Of a stretch of DNA of 63,830 bases, positions 35,074 through 43,694 are shown in pieces. This stretch comes from DAOUET01 sp034430155 (GTDB taxonomy: Bacteria; Chloroflexota; Anaerolineae; Anaerolineales; UBA4823): NCBI GenBank assembly GCA_034430155.1, contig DAOUET010000151.1:1-63830 (forward strand), read 5' to 3'. Position numbers and translations under genes: made by a program. How positions within the stretch are numbered: position 1 is the stretch's first letter; each line of letters starts with the position of its first letter. Below the pieces are notes generated by a model, which was not told the DNA's origin, did not search any database, and saw nothing but the letters and a program-made list of their open reading frames with translations.

Positions 35074-36240
35074 ATGGATTTTGATCTTAGCGAAGAACAA
35101 CGCATGTGGCGCTCAGCAGTACACGATTTCGTTGCCCATGAAGTCAAGCCACTAGCTCAGCATGTCGACGAAGCCGCCGAATTTAACTGGGAGGCTGCCC
35201 GTAAAATGGGCCCTCTCGGGCTATTAGGTTTGAATGTGCCTGAAGAATACGGTGGGGCTGGGGTGGATGCGGTTAGCGCTGCCATTGCCATCGAGGAACT
35301 TGGCTGGGGTTGTGGCAGTACCGGTTTGGTTTTGGCAGCTCACAACGGTCTGGGCTGCACGCCCATCGTTCTGTACGGCTCAGATGAAGTGAAGCGCAAG
35401 TTTTTGCCTCCCGCAGCTACCGGTCGCGCCGCAGACGGTAGCCCCAGCAATCTAGCTGCTTTAGCCCTCACCGAACCTGGAGCAGGCTCAGATTTAAAGG
35501 GCGGTGTGCTTACCCGCGCCCATCGAGAAGGGGATCAGTGGGTGATTAATGGCAGCAAAATGTGGTGTACCAACGCCAGCATCGCCGATATCATCGTCAC
35601 GTTGGTGCGCAGCGATCCCAAAGGGGGTTCTCACTCATTGAGTCTGATCCTAGTACCCACGGATACTCCAGGCCTTGTCATCGGTCCACCGGAAAAGAAA
35701 ATGGGTTTAAAAGGCTCCCCCACTCACGCCGTTACTTATGATAATGTTCGGGTTCCTGCTGCATATCTGTTAGGTGAAGAAGGTCAGGGATTGTACCAGA
35801 CGCTCACCGTGTTGGATGGGGGGCGTATCGGCATAGGGGCGCTGGCTCTCGGCTTAGCCCAGGCTGCTTTTGAAGAGGCCACCCGTTACGCCAAAGAACG
35901 AACGACTTTCGGTCAGTCGATAAGCGAACACCAGGCCATTCGGTGGATGCTGGCTGATATGGCTACGGAAATTCAAATCGCCCGTCTGATGGTCTATTAC
36001 GCCGCCTGGTTTAAGAGCCAAAATCGTCCTTACTCCAAAGAGGCTTCTATGGCTAAGCTGTTCGCCACAGAAATGGCCGAAAGAGTCTGCCGGAATGCCA
36101 TTCAGATTCACGGCGGTTATGGTTATAGTCGCGAATATCCAGTTGAACGTATTTACCGGGATGCCAGGCTTATGACGATCGGTGAAGGCACCAGCGAAAT
36201 GCAACGCCTGGTCATCTCGCGTCACATCCTGGGCGAATGA
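35074..36240 (+). CDS. Acyl-CoA dehydrogenase
   Basis: A 388-aa FAD enzyme oxidising acyl-CoA to enoyl-CoA. Motifs: FDLSEEQRMWR start, ALTEPGAGSDLKGGVLTRA (FAD signature), MWCTNASIADI, RIGIGALALGLAQAAFEEATRYAKERTTFGQ, QIHGGYGYSREYPVERIYRDAR with the catalytic-base region, and GTSEMQRLVISRHIL. Length is standard. TTGAGGAG precedes the ATG. The electron acceptor would be an ETF, which is not encoded here. A stem-loop follows the stop by 58 bases. Confidence 0.95.
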   Translation: MDFDLSEEQRMWRSAVHDFVAHEVKPLAQHVDEAAEFNWEAARKMGPLGLLGLNVPEEYGGAGVDAVSAAIAIEELGWGCGSTGLVLAAHNGLGCTPIVLYGSDEVKRKFLPPAATGRAADGSPSNLAALALTEPGAGSDLKGGVLTRAHREGDQWVINGSKMWCTNASIADIIVTLVRSDPKGGSHSLSLILVPTDTPGLVIGPPEKKMGLKGSPTHAVTYDNVRVPAAYLLGEEGQGLYQTLTVLDGGRIGIGALALGLAQAAFEEATRYAKERTTFGQSISEHQAIRWMLADMATEIQIARLMVYYAAWFKSQNRPYSKEASMAKLFATEMAERVCRNAIQIHGGYGYSREYPVERIYRDARLMTIGEGTSEMQRLVISRHILGE

Positions 36241-36298
36241 GGTTTAATTTCTAGGTCTTCCGGGTTGGATGGTAAGGTAACCAATATAACCGAATTTA

Positions 36299-36327
36299 AT
36301 AGCCCACCACAGGGACTGGTGGGCTAT
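36299..36327 (+). terminator. Stem-loop after the acyl-CoA dehydrogenase gene
   Basis: ATAGCCCACCA-cagggac-TGGTGGGCTAT forms an 11-bp perfect stem. The downstream tail (GTTCGG) is not T-rich, so function as an intrinsic terminator is probable rather than certain. It could serve both strands. Confidence 0.5.
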
Positions 36328-36364
36328 GTTCGGCTAATCCAATCAAGAAGTGGAGGTTCCCCTA

Positions 36365-36580
36365 TCAGGCATTTCGTCCCAGATACACTTTGTAAAGGCT
36401 GTTGGTCACCATACAAAGGATCGCTATCACCCCTATCGCTAGCCAATAATCAGGAAATTGGAATACCATCAATCCTGTACCGAGTACGACTCCGATATAA
36501 AGCGTGATAGCGGTGAAGAATATGACGAATGTTCCAAATAACCAATAACGCATCAAGTTGAGCTTTTTCTTATTTTCCAT
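36365..36580 (-). CDS. Small two-helix membrane protein, unknown
   Basis: A 71-aa basic protein. A Lys-rich start (MENKKKLNL) is followed by two hydrophobic segments, about 13-36 and 44-62, with a cytoplasmic-in topology favoured by positive charges. There is no catalytic motif. The reading frame is clean and has the amphipathic layout expected of real membrane proteins, and it lies alone in a gap of 478 bases (36241-36718). Family not recognised. Confidence 0.55.
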   Translation of the reverse strand: MENKKKLNLMRYWLFGTFVIFFTAITLYIGVVLGTGLMVFQFPDYWLAIGVIAILCMVTNSLYKVYLGRNA

Positions 36581-36718
36581 AGCAATTCCCTTTAGCAGTA
36601 TCTATCCGATTCAACTTTTTTGGCAATTTTCATGATTTTATCACATGATGTTAAATACCGAACATACAAGTGTGTTAGCTTGGTGGCTTTATACACTCCT
36701 GGCTTTACAAAGACTGGG

Positions 36719-37213
36719 TCAATGTCCCAGTTCAGCCGCTGGGTCATCCCGCAATAGATGTACCGCGTGTTCTAGCACCGGCAGCACCACTTGCAGGTTC
36801 TCTAAGGCGGCTTTAGGGCTACCCGGCAAGTTGATAATCAAAACCTGACCACGAGTGCCTGCCAGCCCCCGGGAGAGCATCGCATGGGGTGTTACCTGCA
36901 AACCGGCAGACCGCATCGCTTCTGCTAATCCAGGGGTTTCACGCTCAATCACCGCCCTGGTCGCTTCGGGAGTTACGTCTCTGGGGCTAAATCCTGTCCC
37001 TCCTGTGGTCAGAATCACATCCATTTCTCCGCTATCAGCCCACGAAACCAACAAATCTCTTATAGTCCGAAGATCATCAGGCACAATCTTCTCTCGGGCT
37101 ATCTGCCAGCCCTGGGATACCACTGCGCTTGCTAGAGCCGGGCCTGAAGCATCAAGGCGCTTCCCCTCAGCCGATCGGTCAGAAATCGTAAGGATACCTA
37201 AACGCAGATTCAT
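36719..37213 (-). CDS. MogA/MoaB-family molybdopterin adenylyltransferase
   Basis: A 164-aa protein that activates molybdopterin with AMP before metal insertion. Seen: GILTISDRSAEGKRLDASGP at the start, VILTTGGTGFSPRDVTPEAT (the TTGGTG loop, about 66-85) and INLPGSPKAALENL. A longer frame from 37258 is open, but homology starts at the Met of MNLRLGILTISD. Its presence agrees with molybdo- or tungsto-enzymes being used, although the formate dehydrogenase catalytic gene in this window is broken. Confidence 0.88.
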   Translation of the reverse strand: MNLRLGILTISDRSAEGKRLDASGPALASAVVSQGWQIAREKIVPDDLRTIRDLLVSWADSGEMDVILTTGGTGFSPRDVTPEATRAVIERETPGLAEAMRSAGLQVTPHAMLSRGLAGTRGQVLIINLPGSPKAALENLQVVLPVLEHAVHLLRDDPAAELGH

Positions 37214-37270
37214 CATATACATCAACAGATCATAAGGAAATAACTCAATTGGGAGCACGACCGCGCTTAG

Positions 37271-37690
37271 TTAATCCAAATCTTTTCCATAGGCATATAA
37301 ATCCAGTCGTTGCCAGCCGCGGGATTCGTAAAAGTCGATCGCCTCATCGTTATCCTTGGAAACCAGCAGGTAATAACGGATACAACCTTTTTCGCGCAAC
37401 CTATCTTCTAGCGCCTGCATTAAGGCATTACCAATGCCATGACTACGGTACGCTTGCGCGACTGCCAGGTGATACATCATCCCCCTGCGACCATCAAAAC
37501 CACCCAGCACACTGCCTACGATATTTCCGTCTATCTCGGCCACTATAAATAGATCTGGATCGCGCTGGATCTTTTTAGCGATCTCATCTGCCTCATCCGA
37601 TCGGCGCACATGAATGCCCGCACCGGCTCTCTTCCACAAGGCATAAACAGCCGGGTAGTCATCCAGGAATATAAAAGTGCGCAGGTGCAT
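37271..37690 (-). CDS. GNAT-family acetyltransferase (RimI-like)
   Basis: A 139-aa GNAT fold: LWKRAGAGIHVRRSDEADEI, FIVAEIDGNIVGSVLGGFDG, YHLAVAQAYRSHGIGNALMQALE (acetyl-CoA motif RxxGIG) and YYLLVSKDNDEAIDFYESRGW. It is a small soluble acetyltransferase; the substrate cannot be predicted. The start lies eight bases after the stop of the PHP fusion gene, so they are likely cotranscribed. Confidence 0.85.
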   Translation of the reverse strand: MHLRTFIFLDDYPAVYALWKRAGAGIHVRRSDEADEIAKKIQRDPDLFIVAEIDGNIVGSVLGGFDGRRGMMYHLAVAQAYRSHGIGNALMQALEDRLREKGCIRYYLLVSKDNDEAIDFYESRGWQRLDLYAYGKDLD

Positions 37691-37698
37691 CGATGGAT

Positions 37699-39447
37699 TT
37701 ATTCGTCTTCGTGACCGACGATCCCTTTCCAGGGACCATGGATACCATCTTCTGTCACCCCAAAATAATAACGGTAGCCCTTTGGTGTGCTCTGGACCAG
37801 ATCAAAGCGTTCGCGCTTTCCCTGTTTGTCACGGCGCAGCAGACCATAATCGCCATTCCACTCTATTTTTGCTCGCGACAAATCAACAGGTAAATCTGCA
37901 TATTGGGTTAGGGCATAATGCCACAAGCGGCGCGCCGACTGGCGGGTCACGTTCTTGACCACGTTGCCATTACGCAGATCGCGCACGGTATAGTAGCGTT
38001 TTCCATCCCGCTCTTCCACGGAGACAACTTCCACGCCCGTCCGGGGTGCCAGATCAATTGCTACTTCCTTTGTCATTGGCTTGGCGCTTTCATCCACTTC
38101 GCGCGCCGCAGATTCAGTCAGACCCCTCGTCTCCAGTTGTTCTTGTAAACCGCGCTTAACCAAGCCGACGATTTCATCTCGAACCGCTAGACCGGTTTCC
38201 GATTCTGCCCTTACGTAGATCTTATAGTCGTCTACGACATAGGGTGGGTCATCTCCCCTGGGCACCAGCACGCGCATTATCTTCAAGCCGTTGGTTGCGT
38301 GCATGTCAATGGCGCATGGCAGCGCTGGGCTGATTCGATTACTGATCTCTTTCTCTAACTGCGAGATAGCCTGCTCAGGGTTTGCAATGCCCGGAGCAGG
38401 TTTTCGTGAATCGGCGTTTAAACCAACAAAAAGTGTGCCACCGTTCGTGTTAGCAAAAGCACACACATCAGCCACGATCGCGTATAGCCTGCCCCCTCTT
38501 ACCGACAGACTTTCGTGAAAATCCTGGACGATATTCGGGCCTTCCTCCCGGGCAGCTCGGATAAAATCGAAAGCCGGTTCTTCTTTGTGGCGGTGCGGCC
38601 GCGTGCGGGCGAAGTCATTGCTTAGAAATAGGTCCCTCAGTGCTTCAAAACTGACTTCAGGCAACAGCACATCCGTAGGTCGCTCACCCACACCCAGATT
38701 CTTCTTACGTTTTGGATCTGCCATCAACCTGTGTGCGTCTGAACCCTGGATGCAGTGCATGCGGCGCGGGTACTCGGGTTTGGTGCCGCTGAAAAACGCT
38801 GCGGTTGTTCGCCTCCCTTTTTGCTCAAGATCGGTTACCTCCAGGGCATGCAGATGCGAATCCTGAGTGTATGCGATTCTTGTCTGTCCACCAAAAGCGA
38901 ATCCTCGCATGGCAACGCCATTGCTGGAATTGGCATGCGCTGCGATCGCCAGACCGCCTGCAGTATCGATCAAACGGTATGCTGTCAGCACGTCGCTGGT
39001 CGCTCCAATCGTATCCAAGCCACCATCCAGTTGCTCCGGGTGTATCTGCAGATCCAAGAGCAAGTGTTCAATTTCACGCACTGGTTTGTTTGGTGGAAAG
39101 ATGCCCAGAATATGAAAACCAAATGTTGCCGTGAACTCGAAACCTGGCAATACCAGGATTCTTCCCAGCAATCTGCGATATTCCATTAATCGAGCTTTTT
39201 CTTCCGGTATTAATCGATCTAAGTTTTCTAGAAACTCGAGCCGTTGTATTTCTTCCTGCATGCGACGGTAACCAGCGACCGTATTATGATCGGTGATCGC
39301 GATCATATCTAAGCCGCGCGCCTCAGCTCGGTGAAGCAAATCTAACAGTGTCACTGCTGGCTCTTGGTAGTCACCCGAAGCAGGGGTATGTAGATGTAAA
39401 TCTACCGTCCGCCATTGCATCGGATTACGATTATGTTTTTTTCCCAC
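37699..39447 (-). CDS. PHP-domain/AlbA_2 (Schlafen-type) fusion protein
   Basis: Residues about 12-265 form a PHP phosphoesterase: VDLHLHTPAS (HxH metal pair), ITDHNT, LVLPGFEFTATFGFHILGI, AIAAHAN and GSDAHRL. Residues about 300-425 form an AlbA_2 (Schlafen-like, AAA_4) domain: VQDFHESLSVRGGRLYAIVA, then VCAFANTNGGTLFVGLN and SNRISPAL. A C-terminal region of about 150 residues ends in a beta-rich fold (RYYTVRDLRNGN, YGLLRRDKQ). The total is 582 aa. PHP proteins hydrolyse phosphoester bonds or act as DNA-polymerase proofreaders; AlbA_2 domains bind nucleic acid or serve in defence nucleases. The combined function is not known. Confidence 0.8.
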   Translation of the reverse strand: MGKKHNRNPMQWRTVDLHLHTPASGDYQEPAVTLLDLLHRAEARGLDMIAITDHNTVAGYRRMQEEIQRLEFLENLDRLIPEEKARLMEYRRLLGRILVLPGFEFTATFGFHILGIFPPNKPVREIEHLLLDLQIHPEQLDGGLDTIGATSDVLTAYRLIDTAGGLAIAAHANSSNGVAMRGFAFGGQTRIAYTQDSHLHALEVTDLEQKGRRTTAAFFSGTKPEYPRRMHCIQGSDAHRLMADPKRKKNLGVGERPTDVLLPEVSFEALRDLFLSNDFARTRPHRHKEEPAFDFIRAAREEGPNIVQDFHESLSVRGGRLYAIVADVCAFANTNGGTLFVGLNADSRKPAPGIANPEQAISQLEKEISNRISPALPCAIDMHATNGLKIMRVLVPRGDDPPYVVDDYKIYVRAESETGLAVRDEIVGLVKRGLQEQLETRGLTESAAREVDESAKPMTKEVAIDLAPRTGVEVVSVEERDGKRYYTVRDLRNGNVVKNVTRQSARRLWHYALTQYADLPVDLSRAKIEWNGDYGLLRRDKQGKRERFDLVQSTPKGYRYYFGVTEDGIHGPWKGIVGHEDE

Positions 39448-39484
39448 GTTACACTCTCATTTTTTTTATCAATTGAATTGGACC

Positions 39485-39514
39485 ACCGCCCAAGAAACGT
39501 CCCTTGGGCTCGGT
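39485..39514. other. Stem-loop between the response regulator and PHP gene
   Basis: CACCGCCCAAG...CTTGGGCTCGGTG forms a long stem with a two-base bulge around a loop of about eight bases. No T-tract follows on either strand, so a terminator is not certain. It could act as an mRNA processing or attenuation structure for the leftward genes. Confidence 0.35.
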
Positions 39515-39566
39515 GACCCGGAAAAATATCGGGGCAATGTTGAAACTGCCATGGGTTGGATAATTG

Positions 39567-39941
39567 TTATTCCTTTAAGATCTTTTGAATGCTTTCCATT
39601 AATTCATCAGGCATGTATGGCTTTAGAATAAAGCCATCTGCCCCTTCTTGTTTGCATTTGTTGGTGAAATCAATCCCTGAGGACATTAAGACGTGGACAC
39701 CTGGGAGGGTTATATCCTTCCTTAACCTGCGTAAGAGCTCAAAACCGTCAATTTCGTTTAGGTGAACATCCATTACTAACAGCTCAGGCAGCTCCCTTTG
39801 GATGAATCCTAAAATTTCCTCGATGCTCTGAAAATCTTTATTACTATTTAATTGGACGACCTCAAATCCTTCCAGATCTAAGAACATCCTGAGCACCGCA
39901 AGCATATTTTCATCGTCTTCGACGAGCATCACCTTAGGCAT
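39567..39941 (-). CDS. Stand-alone response-regulator receiver protein
   Basis: A 124-aa single receiver domain: VMLVEDDENML (acidic pocket), the acceptor Asp in LLVMDVHLNEIDG, VLMSSG and GFILKPYMPDEL (Lys). There is no output domain. Its ATG lies inside the last codons of lon (overlap 39934-39941), so the two are translationally coupled, and hsp20 is upstream in the same operon. Linkage of a phospho-receiver to Lon and Hsp20 suggests control of proteolysis or chaperone function (inference). No histidine kinase is nearby. Confidence 0.92.
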   Translation of the reverse strand: MPKVMLVEDDENMLAVLRMFLDLEGFEVVQLNSNKDFQSIEEILGFIQRELPELLVMDVHLNEIDGFELLRRLRKDITLPGVHVLMSSGIDFTNKCKQEGADGFILKPYMPDELMESIQKILKE

Positions 39942-42498
39942 GGGCGATTTCTTCGATTGCCTTCTCGCTGGTCTTGTTCTTCCGTTTTCTCACTTTCTTG
40001 GTGGGTTCCAGGGCTGCCTCCAAAACATCATCAACCGTCTCAACGAACACGAATTTGATATCTTTTCGAACCTCATCCGGCAGGTCTTCAAGATCAGCTT
40101 CATTACGCTCTGGTAGTATTACCGTTTTCAAGCCACTACGATGGGCCGCTAAAACCTTTTCCTTGACCCCTCCAATCGGCAGCACCTGCCCTCGCAGGGT
40201 GATCTCGCCTGTCATCCCCACGTCTTCTCGGACCGGCTTCCCAGAGATCAAAGATACCAGTGCAGTCGCCATGGTAACCCCGGCTGAAGGGCCATCCTTT
40301 GGCTGCGCTCCCGCGGGAACATGCAGATGGAAGTCTGATTTTTCAAAGAAATCGTTGGGGAGGCCTAATGCTTCTGCCCGCGAGCGCACAAACGACAGAG
40401 CAGCTTTGGCCGACTCTTGCATAACGTCTCCCAAGGAGCCTGTCAGTTGGAAGCCTTTTCCTCCTGGCATCCGGGTTGCCTCGATGAATAGCACATCGCC
40501 ACCGGTCGGTGTGTAAGCTAACCCGGTTGCCACTCCTGGAATGGAAGTTCGCTCAGCGATCTCCTCATTGCCAAAGTACTTCGGGCGGCCTAAATACTCT
40601 CTGATCATATCTGGTGTTATCACCACCTCTTCGGTCTTCCCCTCGGCAATCTGGGTGACCACCTTACGGCTGACTGCTCCAATTTCTCGTTCTAAACTAC
40701 GCACACCAGCTTCGCGTGTGTAAGATCGAATGATGGTTTCCAGAGCTTCCGGGGTGAAAGTTACCTCCTGGGTTCTCAAACCATTTTCTCGTAACTGCCG
40801 TGGAATAAGATAACCTTTGGCAATTTCTATCTTCTCGTTATCGGTATAGCTGGAAATGTGGATGATTTCCATCCGGTCCCGCAGGGGTCCAGGAATTGGC
40901 TCTAGCAAATTCGCCGTCGTAATGAACATCACCTGTGATAGATCGAACGCGACTTCCAGGTAGTGGTCTCGGAATTCGGAGTTTTGTTCCGGATCCAGCA
41001 CTTCCAACAATGCCGAGGCTGGATCACCGTGGAAATCAAAGGTAAGTTTGTCCACCTCATCCAGCATAAAAACTGGATTGCGCGTTTCAATCCGACGAAT
41101 GGCTTGTAAAATTCGCCCTGGCATCGCCCCGATGTAGGTCCGGCGGTGTCCTCGGATTTCAGCTTCGTCGCGCACGCCGCCTAATGATATCCGGATGAAT
41201 CCTCGCCCCATGGCGCGGGCGATAGAACGCCCCAATGAGGTCTTCCCTACACCTGGCGGCCCGACAAAACAAAGGATGACACCCTCTCGCACCCGCCGGA
41301 TTTCATCTTCGTTTTCAAGCGCTGCTAATTCCTCCCGCCGCTCGTGTCGTAATTTTCGCACCGCCAGATATTCGAGGATGCGCTCCTTGACATCCTCTAA
41401 TCCATAATGATCCTGGTCTAACACCTCACGCGCATGTGCGATGTCCAGGTTATCCTCCGTTATCACCGACCAGGGTATGGATACCAGCCAATCCAGATAA
41501 GTACGGATCACACCGTATTCCGCAGCAGCAGTGGGCAACCGAGACATGCGGTCCAGCTCTCGCCGAGCCATCTTATCTGCCTCTTCTGGCATCTTGGCTG
41601 CTTCAATCTTTTGGCGAAATTCCTCAACTTCGGCGGCCTGCTCATCGCCTTCACCCAATTCTCGCTGGATCGCCTTGAGCTGTTCACGAAGAAAATATTC
41701 CCGCTGCACCTTCTCGATCTCGGAACGGGCCTCATTCTGGATCTTCTGGCCAATTTCAAGAACTTCCACTTCCCGCGCCAGGATACCTGCCAATTTCCGG
41801 AGCTTATCTGAGACCGAGTCGATCTCTAGAATCTCTTGTGCGTCTTTTAGATCCATTCGTTGGAAGTTGGCGATGGTATAGGCCGTCTGAAGCGGATCTT
41901 CCAGACTCAACACAGAGGCCACCAGCTCGCGTGGGATAGATGTGATCATTTCAGCAATTTTCTCAAATTGCTCTCGAGCGTTGCGGGCGAGCGCCTCGAT
42001 CTCGATTCCCTGCTCGACGGTCTCTGGAATCAACTCAATATTGGCTCTCAGGTATGGGTCTAGCTCAAGGAACTCCCCCAGACGAAAACGAGAAAGACCT
42101 TGGACCAGCAACCTGATCGTGCCATCGGGCGCACGGAATAGACGGTGCACCACCGCCACTGTGCCTATCGGATAAAGGTCATTGGGTTCAGGAACTTCGA
42201 TCTCCGGGTTTTTCGAAGCCGCCAAACCGATCAGACGGTTATCTCCAGCCACAACATCATCAACCAACCTTATGGAGCGGGGCTGTCCGATTGTCAGAGG
42301 CACAGCAGTCTGAGGATAAACAACCACGCCGCGTAACGGTAAGATCGGCAGAGCAGAAGGGATTTGGCTCTGCAGAACTTCTCCTTTAGAAATATCCTTC
42401 TCCTCCAACCCTTCTTCGTCTTGGAGTATGTGTGTCGTGATCGGATTAAGAATAATTTCTTTCAATGCGTAATCACCTCTCAAGTGTGACTTTTTCAC
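39934..42498 (-). CDS. lon: ATP-dependent Lon protease
   Basis: The N-terminal substrate domain (about 55-255) starts at LPILPLRGVVVYPQTAVPL. The AAA+ module has GPPGVGKTSLGRSIA (Walker A), FMLDEVDKL (Walker B) and GAMPGRILQAIRR (sensor region). The C-terminal Ser-Lys protease domain has PKDGPSAGVTMATAL with the catalytic Ser and VLPIGGVKEKVLAAHRSG with the catalytic Lys. Length is 854 aa, slightly over the usual 790-810, with a basic tail (KKVRKRKNKTSEKA). The start is GTG at 42498, overlapping the hsp20 stop by 4 bases (GTGA), so translation is coupled. Confidence 0.95.
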   Translation of the reverse strand: MKKSHLRGDYALKEIILNPITTHILQDEEGLEEKDISKGEVLQSQIPSALPILPLRGVVVYPQTAVPLTIGQPRSIRLVDDVVAGDNRLIGLAASKNPEIEVPEPNDLYPIGTVAVVHRLFRAPDGTIRLLVQGLSRFRLGEFLELDPYLRANIELIPETVEQGIEIEALARNAREQFEKIAEMITSIPRELVASVLSLEDPLQTAYTIANFQRMDLKDAQEILEIDSVSDKLRKLAGILAREVEVLEIGQKIQNEARSEIEKVQREYFLREQLKAIQRELGEGDEQAAEVEEFRQKIEAAKMPEEADKMARRELDRMSRLPTAAAEYGVIRTYLDWLVSIPWSVITEDNLDIAHAREVLDQDHYGLEDVKERILEYLAVRKLRHERREELAALENEDEIRRVREGVILCFVGPPGVGKTSLGRSIARAMGRGFIRISLGGVRDEAEIRGHRRTYIGAMPGRILQAIRRIETRNPVFMLDEVDKLTFDFHGDPASALLEVLDPEQNSEFRDHYLEVAFDLSQVMFITTANLLEPIPGPLRDRMEIIHISSYTDNEKIEIAKGYLIPRQLRENGLRTQEVTFTPEALETIIRSYTREAGVRSLEREIGAVSRKVVTQIAEGKTEEVVITPDMIREYLGRPKYFGNEEIAERTSIPGVATGLAYTPTGGDVLFIEATRMPGGKGFQLTGSLGDVMQESAKAALSFVRSRAEALGLPNDFFEKSDFHLHVPAGAQPKDGPSAGVTMATALVSLISGKPVREDVGMTGEITLRGQVLPIGGVKEKVLAAHRSGLKTVILPERNEADLEDLPDEVRKDIKFVFVETVDDVLEAALEPTKKVRKRKNKTSEKAIEEIAHA

Positions 42499-42920
42499 TC
42501 TTTTATTTGGATTCTCTGCGGGTGCTTTTTAGGAAGTTCGATACGCAAAAAACCCATCTTATAATCAGCCTTGGTGTCTTCCGCCAGGACTGGACTGGGC
42601 AGTTCCACTTCACACATGAACTCCCCAAAAAAAATTTCCATCTGGTGAAAAGCACGCCTTTCATTCACATCCGAGCGAACGCCTCTTATCGCCAGGAATC
42701 GGCCTGTCAATGAAATCGAAAAATCTTCTTCTTTCATTCCGGCTACTTCCACCCGCACAGTAACAGTATCCTCATTTTCATATACATCTGTTGGAGGTCT
42801 CCAGATATGGGAGCGTATCACCTTACGGTGCTGGTTAGCGGCCTGTAAGAATTCATGTGCTTCTTCTGAGCTGTACCATATATTCCGCCTAGGATCAGAT
42901 TTTAACGATATTTCTACCAT
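42495..42920 (-). CDS. Small heat-shock protein, Hsp20/alpha-crystallin family
   Basis: A 141-aa protein with an alpha-crystallin domain at about 38-130: WRPPTDVYENEDTVTVRVEVAGM, FSISLTGRFLAIRGVR, and FCEVELP-like motif with YKMGFLRIELPKK (the conserved GxLxI-type strand). It is an ATP-independent holdase. A good AGGAGAG precedes the ATG. A CIRCE or HAIR element is not visible upstream, so control is by other means. It overlaps lon by 4 bases. Confidence 0.92.
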   Translation of the reverse strand: MVEISLKSDPRRNIWYSSEEAHEFLQAANQHRKVIRSHIWRPPTDVYENEDTVTVRVEVAGMKEEDFSISLTGRFLAIRGVRSDVNERRAFHQMEIFFGEFMCEVELPSPVLAEDTKADYKMGFLRIELPKKHPQRIQIKE

Positions 42921-43083
42921 AGCAAACTCTCCTTCAAAAATCTATCCAATATATTTGCTAGTCGCATTCTAGCTCTTCTTCAATGCAAGGCTCGTCACTA
43001 AATCCAGATATGAAATGTGATTAATTTGCACTAATTTTTCCAGCTCCTCCCGATCTTTGGATCAATCCACCCTCAGATTAAGG

Positions 43084-43156
43084 CGCCCCCGGCGGGATTC
43101 GAACCCACAATCTTAGGTTTAGAAGACCTCTGCTCTGTCCGTTGAGCTACGGGGGC
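43084..43156 (-). tRNA. tRNA-Arg (anticodon TCT)
   Basis: Read leftward: acceptor stem GCCCCCG/CGGGGGC (7 perfect pairs), D-arm GCTC/GAGC, anticodon loop CTTCTAA (anticodon TCT, decodes AGA/AGG), variable AGATT, T-arm GTGGG-TTCGAAT-CCCGC and discriminator G. The total is 73 nt. The first anticodon-stem pair is a G-A mismatch, otherwise canonical. CCA is not encoded. Confidence 0.95.
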
Positions 43157-43169
43157 TTGTTTCTGGCAG

Positions 43170-43607
43170 CTAACATTCCGGGCATGGACGCAGCCCTTTG
43201 TACACCCGTATCCCGGAAAGCGTGCGCAAAATCGTCTCAGGTAGTCTACCCAATTGATCAGCCAGCTCCAATGGCGTCATCGGAGTATTACCATTGGCCA
43301 GGAAGATGCGGAAAACGGCGTCAACCAACGCGGTCCTTTCACTTATGAACCCATCCTCTCTGGCGCAATGAGTGATCAGCACATGCTGCAAGCCATCAAC
43401 CTTTTGTACCTCGGCGCTCTCTGGATCCACCCAATCGACCTGTTCATCTCCTTTCATTTCAGCAAATGCTCCCTGGTGTTCCGGACACAGGAGACCGTAC
43501 AAATATACACGCCAATCACGGTCATGTTGGCCCCACCAATCGAAATCGATATGGTAGCGCGTTTGTAATGTGGGCTTGACCAGACTAAATCGCTTTAATT
43601 CGGTCAC
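43170..43607 (-). CDS. Unrecognised protein with a winged-helix-like C-terminus
   Basis: A 145-aa protein starting at GTG 43607 with GGAGAAGAT eight bases ahead. The first half (RYHIDFDWWGQHDRDWRVYLYGLLCPEH) is rich in aromatics. A central acidic region follows, then residues about 110-138 (MTPLELADQLGRLPETILRTLSG) read as a helix-turn-helix. It ends in CPEC. Four Cys in total could bind metal. It sits next to tRNA-Arg and 87 bases past the downstream end of the 527-aa gene. Both proteins have an HTH-like segment near TPxEL(V/A), suggesting a functional pair. Not recognised. Confidence 0.6.
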   Translation of the reverse strand: MTELKRFSLVKPTLQTRYHIDFDWWGQHDRDWRVYLYGLLCPEHQGAFAEMKGDEQVDWVDPESAEVQKVDGLQHVLITHCAREDGFISERTALVDAVFRIFLANGNTPMTPLELADQLGRLPETILRTLSGIRVYKGLRPCPEC

Positions 43608-43694
43608 TTATCTTCTCCCGATCAACCTTTTTTACAATAACCCTTTACAGTTGAAAAAATCCGTCATCATGGATATGAACCTGGTCTTTGCCGG

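Noticed and set aside
42921..43083. CIRCE or HspR operator upstream of hsp20
   Set aside because: Neither TTAGCACTC-N9-GAGTGCTAA nor CTTGAGT-N7-ACTCAAG is present.
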